Positions 39,379 through 47,796 of a stretch of DNA of 64,000 nucleotides are shown here, piece after piece (within the stretch, counting starts at the first letter, position 1; each line of letters opens with the position of its first letter). The stretch is from assembly GCA_977017575.1 (NCBI GenBank), contig CDRNVI010000060.1, positions 434,001-498,000 of the forward strand, given 5' to 3'. The notes beneath the pieces were generated by a model that saw nothing but the letters and a program-made list of their open reading frames with translations, did not search any database and was not told the DNA's origin. The stretch is from Paramoeba atlantica (taxonomy: Eukaryota; Discosea). A program made the position numbers and the translations under genes.

Positions 39379-39697
39379 GTCCGCATGGTTGGCATTGGAT
39401 CGAAATCCAAGTCTGCTTCCGTATGAGAAAATCCTTGATTACTGGGAATTCCTTTAGCGTCCACATCAATTCTGCTTTTTGAATCCTTTCGATGTAGCCA
39501 TTGTATTGAATAAACTCTCACATTAGAAGTTGGAGGAATGAACCCACGAAATTGCTCGCCGCATTTGTACCCTTCTATACCTTCATACTGGAGAGACATC
39601 CGTCCGATTCCGGAACGCTTCTTAACCGACTTAACCACACCTTTCGATATATTCAGCTGCGAGGAATCGCTGAAGCACCATGCCATCAAGCACGAGT
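39360..39697 (-). pseudogene. Family B-like beta-rich module (copy 2, 3' part)
   Basis: Downstream part of the module (AWCFSDSSQLNISKG to PMPTMRT) after the insertion. The upstream part continues at 41129-41790 (..TVWDSSKMAKQGD). Confidence 0.8.
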
Positions 39698-39701
39698 CCC
39701 C

Positions 39702-41123
39702 GGATGTTCAACTCCAGTGCACCACCCCATTGTGAACTCCAGCGCACCACTTTTTTCACCATAGTCGACCGTCATTCCTTTTTTCTGCGCCTCACCATAG
39801 TTGAACATCGTTCCTTTTTCCTTTCAACATAAAAACTTATCCAGAGTATTTAAAGAAAGTGTAATACAAGTGTAAGATCTGAGTAAGAAACTTTATTAGA
39901 CAAGAATTTCTTCACCTTTACAAAATGCTTAAATTTAATGTCATTAAATTTCCAACACTAGCAGACTAACTTTACAAGCTTTCTCACGTACCTTTGCTTA
40001 CTTAGCTTCTTTTACTTACGCAGTTCATTCACAAAATCCATTGGAGAACGATAATTTAATAATTTCCGAGGACGAGTGTTCAATTCCAATGCTGTTTTGT
40101 TTAATTCACTTTGGTTCAAATTCTCAAAAGATTCGGTTTTCTGATGGAATTGTCGGATCAAACCGTTTGCATGTTCCACAGACCCTTTCTCCCACGAATG
40201 ATATGGAGCGCAAAAGAAAGACTTGCATTTTAATTTTTTGTTTACTTCTTCATGGTGCCAGAATTCTGTTCCGTTGTCGTATGTGATTGTTTGAACCTTG
40301 TAATTCTTTAACCCGTCTACAATTTGTTTGCTTACCCCCTTCGCGTGCTTAGATTCCAACTTGCGAAGAACAAGGAAGCGACTCTTACGCTCGCACAGGG
40401 TAAGAATATATCCGGTATGTCCTCGACCCTCGACCAAGTCTGCTTCCCAATCGCCGTAGCGCCGACGCTTATTAACAATTTCTGGTCGATTTTCAAGTGG
40501 CGTTCGGTTGGGAATCGCGCTGCGATCAGGTCTGGTGCGACGACGGTATGGCCTCTTTCGCCGGATCCGCAAATGGGTGTACAACTTGCCGCCTAAGGAC
40601 GCGTTGCGACGAATATGGCGATATATGATAGAAGTCGAGGCGGTACGACAGCTACGGATCGTATTTGCAATCTGTTCCGGGCTGTGCTTCTTTTGAAGTC
40701 GAGAGCTGACTTCCTCTTCCAAAAGGCCTTGTATCTTGTGAGGCTTGACCTTTTTACACGAGAGGCTTCTTTTCGAAATGCGCTGTGCCCTCGTCCCCTC
40801 ATAGCGCTGACCCCTTCTTGCATTACGCGCCAACTCGCGACAAACAGTGCTGTGACTTTTGCCAATTATGCGAGCTATGCTTCGCCGACTCTCGCCAGAT
40901 GTAAAGAGTGATTGAATACGATTACGATCGTAATGACTGAGTCTTGAATAACGGCGCATTTGTAGTGTAGATCCGAAGGATATTATAAAATAATTCTTCT
41001 TTAAATAATTGATGGTGCATTGGAAATGAGAATACAGTTTTTAAGAAAAAGTGGTGCACTGGAAATGACAAGAAAATTATTTTTTGGGAAAAAAAGTGGT
41101 GCGTTGGTGTTCACAATCCACCG
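39702..41123 (-). mobile_element. IS30-type DNA transposon
   Basis: A 1422-bp insertion with a TCCC(C) duplication (39697-39701 and 41124-41128); the uninterrupted site is at 34867-34871 in copy 1. Ends are imperfect inverted repeats: ATTGTGAAC-CCA-CGCACCAC type sequence occurs near the left end (39729-39750) and, inverted, at the right end (41096-41117). Subterminal GTGGTGC-TGG repeats occur three times at the right (about 41010, 41050, 41097) and CAGTGCACCAC/CAGCGCACCAC twice at the left. It encodes one transposase. The flanks are eukaryotic retroelement, so this is not a bacterial contaminant contig. Confidence 0.92.
40012..40959 (-). CDS. IS30-family DDE transposase
   Basis: 315 aa, a typical IS30 length, from ATG to TAA with no intron. 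N-terminal helix-turn-helix (YSRLSHYDRNRIQSLFTSG, SIARIIGKSHSTVCREL), then the HSPEQIANTIR segment, then the DDE domain: first Asp in YGDWEADLVEG, second in ITYDNGTEFWHHEE, and the IS30 signature with Glu in YHSWEKGSVEHANGLIRQFH. All three catalytic residues are present, so it may be active. It should cut and join its own ends. Acquired from bacteria at some time or an old eukaryotic lineage: undecided from sequence alone. Confidence 0.93.
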   Translation of the reverse strand: MRRYSRLSHYDRNRIQSLFTSGESRRSIARIIGKSHSTVCRELARNARRGQRYEGTRAQRISKRSLSCKKVKPHKIQGLLEEEVSSRLQKKHSPEQIANTIRSCRTASTSIIYRHIRRNASLGGKLYTHLRIRRKRPYRRRTRPDRSAIPNRTPLENRPEIVNKRRRYGDWEADLVEGRGHTGYILTLCERKSRFLVLRKLESKHAKGVSKQIVDGLKNYKVQTITYDNGTEFWHHEEVNKKLKCKSFFCAPYHSWEKGSVEHANGLIRQFHQKTESFENLNQSELNKTALELNTRPRKLLNYRSPMDFVNELRK

Positions 41124-41128
41124 TCCCC

Positions 41129-42526
41129 TTGTTTCGCCATTTTTGATGAATCCCAGACGGTATCCGGTGCCAGTGGAAACTGCTCCGTTGGGTTTATCGA
41201 CTTATTCAACTTCTCTATCATCTCGGCCTCCTTGGCAACTTCTATGACAGACTCTGTTTCAGCAGGAAGTTCAAAGTTCGGCATCGTAATATTGTTTTCG
41301 TCAACTACCTCGTGCAGTGTCGTAGACCCGTCAACCCTTCCCGTGCTCAATAGGGTGTCCTCAGGAGTTAAACAGTCGGCGTATGTCTGACATTCGACAT
41401 CTGCGTCCTGCGTCAGCTGTTCGGCTGAAGTTTCATCATTCGTCGCAGTGATCGACTCAGTCGTCGTAGTGACTGGCCAAACGACGCTTGCCTGAGACTC
41501 GGTATTGACGTCCTGCATCCCTAACGTTTGTTCCGCTGAAGATTCTGTATTTATCGTAGTGATCGGGAGGCAATCTAACTTTGATATCGTTCTTCTTTCT
41601 TTTCCTCGAGCGGTTTCTGCAATTTGGCGTTCCCTTGTCTCACGCTCCTCGGCTGTAGGAACACCGTGCAGTGTCAGCAGCCCATTTCACACAGTCTTTC
41701 CGACCACTCCAGCAACCTTACCGAGTGTTTGAAGACGCGAAGATGGTTCAGAGTGGGGAATTTCATTACTTGAGCTTATCGTTGTGTGATTTTCTTGTTG
41801 CTGTTTTCCAATGATCACTTTTATGCGAGGTTTGCGTGAGGGGATTGCCGTGGTCACTGAGTCTTCGCACTGCCTACGTGACGTTTCAGCTGCTTTCTCT
41901 TTTGTTTTCTTTTCTTCCTCTGCGCGTGCGTCCAATTGCTTTTTCAACTCACTGAATGACATGCGAAAATTTCTTTCTGTATCATCGTTTCCGGTCGGCG
42001 GCGGGATTGGACTGGGGAGCCTAAGCTCTATTGGGTTTTCGGCCAACGAGGAATCTGCTGGAGGGGACTTCGTCGCCGGAGGGGACGATAGCGATGGTGG
42101 TACTGCTGATTGCGCCTGCGACCGATAAGTATCTACGGGTGTGCGCGGGGGAGATGTGCATGTTAAATGGTCCGGCCGTTGCGGGGGTGGCGATTGTTGC
42201 GGAGCTGGAAGCATTTGTTGCGGTGGTGGCGGCGTTTGTTGCGGTGGTGGTGGTGTTCGTTGCTGCAGCCGTTTCGGGAGTGGCGATTGTTGCGGTGGTT
42301 TTCGTGGTGGACGTTGCTGTGTTCGCGCCGATGGCTGCAGTGGTGGCTGTGGTGGTGGTGATCGTTGCTGCGGCGGTGGTGGCGATCGTTGTGGTGGCGG
42401 TTGTGGCGATGGCGGCGGCAGTGGCGTTCCCGCGGGCAGTTTCTTCTTCCGGCGTGTGGGTGGAAGCGACTGGACGACGGGAGCTACCCCCGTCTCCTTC
42501 GCCTTGGCACGCGTCAGCATGCCCAT
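41129..42526 (-). pseudogene. Family B-like N-terminal Pro/Gln-rich ORF and linker
   Basis: Minus-strand ATG at 42526 opens MGMLTRAKAKETGVAPVVQ, PTRRKKK, then a long Pro/Gln-rich low-complexity part and FRMSFSELKKQLDARAEEEK (a likely short coiled coil). A single TGA at 41687 interrupts; the same frame continues NGLLTLHGVPTAEERETRER into the linker and module until the IS30-type insertion at 41123. Copy 1 has the same TGA. It is the N-terminal half of an RT-less element. Confidence 0.8.
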
Positions 42527-42700
42527 TTATTTGAAAAAGAGTAGGAAAGAAAACAACAAAGGGTTTGGTATCTATAGTTCTTACTTCGCTTGGCATGTAA
42601 CTCAGCCGTTATGGAAAAAGTAAGAAAGTGATACCGTACGGTGCATTCGCATTAAAAGAACGTGCGCTGTCGCAGCTGATGCTATAAGAACAGCATCAAG
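42527..42700. other. Junction sequence between retroelements
   Basis: Contains TAAGAAAGTGATACCGTAC, shared with 18150-18172, and otherwise no recognised feature. Confidence 0.4.
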
Positions 42701-42719
42701 CGCCATGTCCGGTGCAGCA

Positions 42720-43168
42720 TTCAATTCTGTAGACGTGCAAATCCCGGAAACAGGAGGCGAGCCCGGTCAATCTCTCGGGTCTCCGCCATTTGACGATGGA
42801 ATAGCCGCTGCATCTGGAGACACGCCCATCATCGATGGGCGCTTTCTCAACTCCTGCGCCGGGACCTTGGAGATTATGCCTGCGTCCTCCAACAATCGGA
42901 CGTCCGCCTCAGGCAACGAACCTTTCACACTAGGTTCGGGGTACGGGGCTTTAGGTACCCATAACAATTCATCCACTACCTTGCGAAAACGAGTGGCAGC
43001 TGAAAGGCTCATCCACTCCTTAACCTGATCCAAATGGATAACAGGTATAGACTTCTTAACGTGCAAAGGTAGGTAAGCGTCGTGTGCCTTGGCTAGCCGT
43101 GAAGAGCGGCGTGCACAAACAACGGAGTGCCTGCGAAGGTAAGGCACTTTCTCGAAGCACTTTGCCAC
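42720..43168 (-). pseudogene. N-terminal RT part of YR element 2
   Basis: Minus-strand frame after the recombinase: PYLRRHSVVCARRSSRL, LHVKKSIPVIHLDQVKEWMS, GSLPEADVRLLEDAGIISKV. This looks like the segment before RT motif 1 of YR elements (compare LLRMGVVEKTEGPIVVHRTF in YR-1). It breaks off near 42720; the catalytic RT and RNase H are missing. Confidence 0.55.
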
Positions 43169-43179
43169 GTGCTCCGAGG

Positions 43180-44384
43180 TTACAGCACTGGAAGACGTGC
43201 TGAGACTCTCTGCGTCCCGAGAGCCCTTGCCGTTGTAATACTGTTTGCGTTGTAGCGCAACAGTGATTCGACGTTGAGGTGCTTCGTGAGGTTCTGAACG
43301 TCCTCCATTCTGAGATTCCCGAGGGAGATCTCGTGGAATAGGTAAGTAATCGCACCTCTTTTTATGGAATGTGTTCCATACCCCGGACCGAGAAGTTGAT
43401 TCATCCTGTAGTCATCTCCCGGACCGTCGTGTAACACAGGCGTTGGCCTGGCCTCAAACTTCCCACAAACTGAGCCAGTTTGGGTGTTCCCGGGCCAGTC
43501 ACTATCGCGTAGAGGTACGGCCGGTAAGGATTCAGACGAGTCGTCTTTGTCCGCGTGCCCCAATAAATGATTACCTCGTGACTGGCCACACTCACGAACT
43601 GCTCCCGCCTCAGGTCGGCGGTCTCGGTCCATCTCGCAGCGGCTTTCCAACACAGGAGGCAACACATGCTCTCCTTTACGTCGAGATGACGTCTCAGCTT
43701 CTTGAGAAGAAGTGGCGTGATTGGAAGCATCTGCCGCGTGGGTTCTAGCCCCCCCTGCGCTTGCAGGGCCTTTACGTAGAGACTCAATGGGGTGCCTTCG
43801 ATTCCCATGAGCTCGAACAGAGTCCTCAATGCCCCTGCGTACCCCATGCGCGTCGAGGTAGCGAGAGGCAGAGTCTCTAGGAAGAGCACCGCGTTTGCAG
43901 GATTCGCGGTGATTCCCTTCGCCTGGCAATACTCGCGCAGGCGGAACCACAGTCGCTCCCTTGTGGCCCACGTGGCCGTTGCCCACATGGGCTGGAGCGC
44001 CTCGCTCATCTGAGTGGCGCGAGGATCCTCGGGGTGCATCTGGAGAATGGCCCCCAGTAATTCTTGGCGGCGCTTCCCGGGCGGCCGTAGAGTGGCGACG
44101 GCGGTTGCGGCGGCGGCGATTGCGGCGGCGGCGGTTGCGGCGGCGGCGATTGCGGCGGCGGCGGTTGCGGCGGGAACGGAGAGCCGGGGTAGAGGGCGAG
44201 CCGGGAGGGAGAGACTGCGACGACGGAGACGTATCGGGGAGAACTGACGCGGAGGAGGAGTATTGCCACGCACGCGTGGCCGTCTTTCTCGTCGATGGAG
44301 GAGCGGGGAGGGAAAGGGGGTAGTAAATTCCACCCGTCGTCGCCTGGGACGACGGGCACGAGCAATAATTGGGGTGGGGAGCAT
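43180..44384 (-). pseudogene. Tyrosine recombinase of YR element 2, frameshifted
   Basis: A poly-Ala/Ile low-complexity stretch comes from (GCC)-rich repeats at 44087-44172. Core-binding domain: LWFRLREYCQAKGITANPAN, TRMGYAGALRTLFELMG, LKKLRRHL. Catalytic domain: CWKAAARWTETADLRREQF (first Arg). The frame changes near 43400 (one missing base), then GYGTHSIKRGAITYLFHE (H-x-x-R) and LTKHLNVESLLRYN (His and Tyr). The order gag then YR then RT on the minus strand matches YR-1. Confidence 0.8.
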
Positions 44385-44387
44385 TTC

Positions 44388-45792
44388 CTAGTGGAAAGCC
44401 CGCGATGCGCCGTAACGGTTGGCGCCGCCCACCACCCCGCCTCGAAAATCCTGCTGCGGGGCGCGTGTGGTACGGAACTGCCCCCCCTGTTGTAGAGATG
44501 TTTGCGGGCAATTCGATCGGAGGTGGCCTGGCTGATGACAGCCAAAACAAAACGGTCCCTGGCTGCGTCGTCGAGGGGCACGCTGCGCAGTCCGGCCCCT
44601 CAGTTGCTCGTCGACCACAAGCTGACCGTAGCGGTCCTGAGGGTCGTCGTCACGGTGCAACCGCTGTTGCACACGTTCGACTGCAACACCCGCCGCAGCC
44701 CAATAATGGTTGCGAAGCTCTTCGATGATGAGAAGGGCTACGGCGAGGTTGTGCTTCTCTAGCCAACCCTCTGTGTTGCGCGCAGCGTAAACCCATTCAG
44801 TCAACATTTTGAACAGGCGCTCGCGCTGCGGCGGAGGGTTGAAGCGTACCCCAAGCTGCGGAGCTTCGCGCAGCTCACGGATGAGTTCACGTGGCTTGAA
44901 CAAATCATCCGTGTCGATCCACGGTTGCCAAGTAACCGGATCGTAGGGGGAGAAGCTTTTCGGGTCCGTAACACGGACGCGTTCAAAACGTGGGGATCAG
45001 ATCTTCAACTGGTTTCCCACCCGGCATCTGCGCCCGAACATGGGCCAGTTCCAAAGAGTGGTAGTTGATCTCGGGATGGGGAAAACGGTAGGCTGTATTC
45101 ACGTCCCCACCTCATTCTGTGAACAACTCAGTTGATTCAGGGTCATTGGGATGCGTCATATGCACCCGCCCTATAGCCGTCTGCCGTAGGCCATCTCGGG
45201 GAAGAGACCATACAGCTTCGACGGTGACCTCATAGCGTTTGCGCAGAAGGTCAATCACTTTCATGACAAACTCTTCTTTGCCCTGGCTGGTCATGATTCC
45301 TCGGGCATCAAGGCGTGAACGCTGGGGCACCTCGGCGTGGTCAATGTCGAGGGCATCGTATCGACGAGGTGAGCGAGAAGCCTCAACCTGGTCAGGGTTG
45401 AGGGTCCCCTTGCGACGAATTGGGGCCTCCGGAGCGTCGAGCGGAATAGGGTAGGGACTGGGAAACGAGCTCGTGGGGAGACTCGGGAGATTACTTGGGA
45501 GCGGGCTTGGTGGTTCACGGGCCGGGCTCAAAGCTCTGCCAGATGGACGTATCTTCCGTCTCGCTGGGCCTGTGGTAGGGGGAACATGAGTGGGTTTCGC
45601 GGGTACCTGCGGAGCTGGCTGCGTCGGGAGAGAGGGAAGAGGGGGGCGTACGGGAGGACACGAGAGGGACTGGCGCTTGGAATGCGAAAATGACGAAGTT
45701 TCGATCGGTGTCGGGGCGCGGTCTCTTTTTGGAGAGCGATCACGGTCCTGGCTTGGCTCGTGAGGAGCCCGCAAACGTTGGGATCTCATCAC
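44388..45792 (-). pseudogene. Gag of YR element 2 with CCHC knuckle, disrupted
   Basis: Starts MMRSQRLRAPHEPSQDRDRS; Pro-rich region; a beta-rich start (YEVTVEAVWSLPRDG, TAIGRVH) like the module in other gag-like ORFs. An in-frame TGA lies near 45112 and a one-base shift near 45003, after which PYDPVTWQPWID and a capsid-like helical region (MLTEWVYAARNTEGWLEKHN) lead to the zinc knuckle CFGCHQPGHLRSNC and a Gly/Arg-rich tail. The knuckle marks it as Gag; it would bind element RNA. Confidence 0.78.
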
Positions 45793-46149
45793 AAAAACTT
45801 TTGAAACGTAAGTAGAAAAAATAGCCTACCAAGAATATAAAGAATGAATAATGAAATTACAACACTATTTGAAACAAATCATAATTTTGAAGAAATTATG
45901 TGCCCCGAAGGGCCAAGCAGGCATAAACAACTCCCTGCCCCGCGGCTAAATTTCCAAACGTGGACTATTAGGTATTGACAAAAACCAGAAGTTTTATTTT
46001 TGGAGGCAGATTCCATCTGAAAAAAAAAAGATATTTTACGAAGGTAACTATATTTAGATATATTCGCCATCATTTGTGCAAAGGGGCGATTATTCGAAAA
46101 TTTTGATTTTGCTTTCGAACTCAGATAAAAAGTCTATTTCAGACCCACG
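45793..46149. other. 5' flank of YR element 2, no gene seen
   Basis: AT-rich sequence without a recognisable terminal repeat matching X or Y. Nothing else is supportable. Confidence 0.4.
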
Positions 46150-46577
46150 AGTCAGGAAAAAAAAGGACGCTAAAGAACTAGGGTGAGCACAACGAAGACA
46201 ATATGGATGACACTACCCGGTGCCAGTAAAACGAGGCACTAAATAATTAGGGTGGATGTCATTCTGGCAACGTAGAATGGGTGGCACCGCCCAGTACCGA
46301 ATATAACAAGGTACTAAGAAACTAGGGTGGGTGCCATTCGGGCTAATCTTTGGAATGTGTTTGTGTTTTTTTTTTATCCACCCTCAAAAGATAGAGTGGT
46401 TTTTTTGGTCAAGGGGCGCCTTATTTGCATTACCTAAGGTGCAGGGGTATAGCGCACCCCACCTCCCTAGCTGTAACCTAACTCCTCTCCAAGCGGAGGT
46501 CAGCCGTAGCTTGCTATGGCTGGCTCTCCGGATACGTCGCAAGACGTATTCGGACTGCCCGTTTGGGGAGTTGAGGG
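46150..46577 (+). mobile_element. Structured SINE-like element, copy 2 (3' end lost)
   Basis: Shares the head of copy 1: hairpin modules at 46205-46263 (GTGCC/GGCAC, loop AGTAAAACGA) and 46273-46340 (GTACC/GGTAC, loop GAATATAACAA), AATCTTTGG, hairpin plus T-run. The body has CGTAG-CTTG-CTATG, ATACGTC-GCAA-GACGTAT and CTCC...GGAG stems. From 46477 it matches, inverted, the SINE inserted at 48745-48902. Its natural 3' tail is replaced by YR-element sequence (CCCGTAGGGAATTCCG, as at 6505). Confidence 0.75.
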
Positions 46578-47036
46578 TTTCCCGTAGGGAATTCCGTATT
46601 TTTAAAACTCTTGGAAATGTAATTGGGCCTTTGTACTAGTGTCAGAAATTAAGGAAAACATGAAGGACTTATTCGTGAACTACGGCATGATATTATTTGC
46701 AAAATTAGACAGACTTTTCTTATTTGTATTTCGCACGAATAAAAGTAAAGGGGTGGAGCGGGCGAGCCCCGTCGTAATTAACAGCAAGTAAAGATCTAGC
46801 AAGTACATAAGATAAATATTTAGATGCACTTTTGAGACCATACAAAATTACGTTCTACTACTAGAATAAGCCGAATGGTAAACCGCGACGGAATATTAGA
46901 CGATACACACATAATAGATGACAACAATACAGCTACTAAGTTGTTTATTAAACAATGGATTAATTAATATGTGTTACCCAGAGACGGCTTGTCAAGGAGG
47001 ATTCAACGTGTTGTCAAGGCCCAATTACAAAGCAAA
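46578..47036 (+). other. Decayed YR-element 3' region
   Basis: Begins like the end of ORF3 in YR-1 (GTAGGGAATTCCGTATTTT). The rest is AT-rich without ORF and leads to a Y repeat. Confidence 0.5.
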
Positions 47037-47194
47037 CCATACTTAGCCCTCATCTAGTTTGCCCATTAGAAGAAAATAGAAGAACGTATAGCACATGGAA
47101 TGAGTCTAATATTTAATTAGTTACACTTCTGCAAGAATTGAAGAGTTTAGTTTATCCTATTTTTTAAAACAGACGAAATTAAAATGTATGTCCC
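47037..47194 (+). repeat. Y repeat of a YR-1-type element
   Basis: Copy of the 158-bp Y repeat of YR-1 with a few substitutions. It shows a second, older YR-1-type insertion. Confidence 0.88.
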
Positions 47195-47463
47195 CATTTC
47201 TGACGTCATAAATGGTAGCAACTTGTTCAGTTGTGCCTTGGTCAAAGGCTGGGCTTGTTGAAATGGAATTTGCGATCCGCGCCGAATTAGTGACTTTAGC
47301 AGAAGACGGGAATGCGTTGCTAGCTTCCCAGTCTGTACCATCAATGCTATAAGGTGCTTCAGATACGTTTCTTTCGTTTGGAGTGACAAGGACATGTCGT
47401 TTATTAGTTTTACGACACCGTCGTCGAATAATTTGAGACGGCGGGAAGGCAACATTCGTAGCA
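47195..47463 (-). pseudogene. Tyrosine recombinase core-binding fragment
   Basis: Minus strand: LINDMSLSLQTKETYLKHLI, ALMVQTGKLATHSRLLLKSL, RRGSQIPFQQAQPLTKAQLN. It aligns with the core-binding part of the YR-1 recombinase (SIQTAHTYAKSL, QRQGAQIPEHQAP). No catalytic domain follows; it ends at the Y repeat. Confidence 0.65.
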
Positions 47464-47508
47464 GGCGGGCTCTTTCTTCCTCTTTCTTCCTCTTTCTTCC
47501 GACATAAT

Positions 47509-47740
47509 AGAGGTATAGACAATGCGATCTTCATACTCAGAAGAATCACGGAGAATGTCAGGAGACACAACTCACCGCTATATCTTGCCTATCTGGATCT
47601 CGAGAAGGCTTATGATACCTTACCACGAGAGGCAGTCTGGGCCACCCTTAAGAGGTTGAAAATTGAAGGACCATTATTGGAACTAATTCGCGCACTATAT
47701 AACACAACAACTGCAAGCGTCATGTTAAACGACGGCACGA
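47509..47740 (+). pseudogene. Endonuclease-type (jockey/L1-like) LINE RT fragment
   Basis: About 77 codons: RGIDNAIFILRRITENVR, LYLAYLDLEKAYDTLPREAV (motif A region), LIRALYNTTTASVMLNDG. The LDLEKAYDTLPRE form is typical of AP-endonuclease LINEs and differs from families A-C. It is the only trace of such an element here, fused directly to a partial SL. Confidence 0.75.
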
Positions 47741-47768
47741 AGTTTCTGTACCTTGTTGTACCTTGTTG
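47741..47768 (+). other. Two successive partial spliced-leader relics
   Basis: AGTTTCTGTACCTTGTTG (18 nt of SL 3' end) is followed at once by TACCTTGTTG (10 nt). A pyrimidine-rich UTR and ATG 47797 follow. Confidence 0.75.
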
Positions 47769-47796
47769 TTTTTACTACTTTACCTTTCTTTCTTTT

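Larger units (their letters stand above)
38308..41792. repeat. Segmental duplication, copy 2 (contains IS30-type insertion)
   Basis: Second copy of 33478-35535, offset +4830 before and +6257 after the inserted element. It retains the native N-terminal ORF on its far side, so it looks closer to the ancestral arrangement. Confidence 0.95.

Noticed and set aside
40012-40959. Bacterial contamination or misjoined contig
   Set aside because: The empty site exists in the sister duplication and both junctions duplicate TCCC(C); a contaminating contig would not give this. A cloning-host insertion remains a minor possibility.
41687-41689. UGA reassignment to an amino acid (in-frame TGA also at 45112 and 3507)
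   Set aside because: The intact family A ORF ends in TGA at its expected C-terminus, so UGA works as a stop. The copies with internal TGA also carry other lesions, except YR-1, discussed as readthrough.
44087-44172. Long plus-strand ORFs in GC-rich trinucleotide regions (also 42180-42430)
   Set aside because: They are shadows of low-complexity Ala/Pro/Gln-coding sequence on the minus strand.
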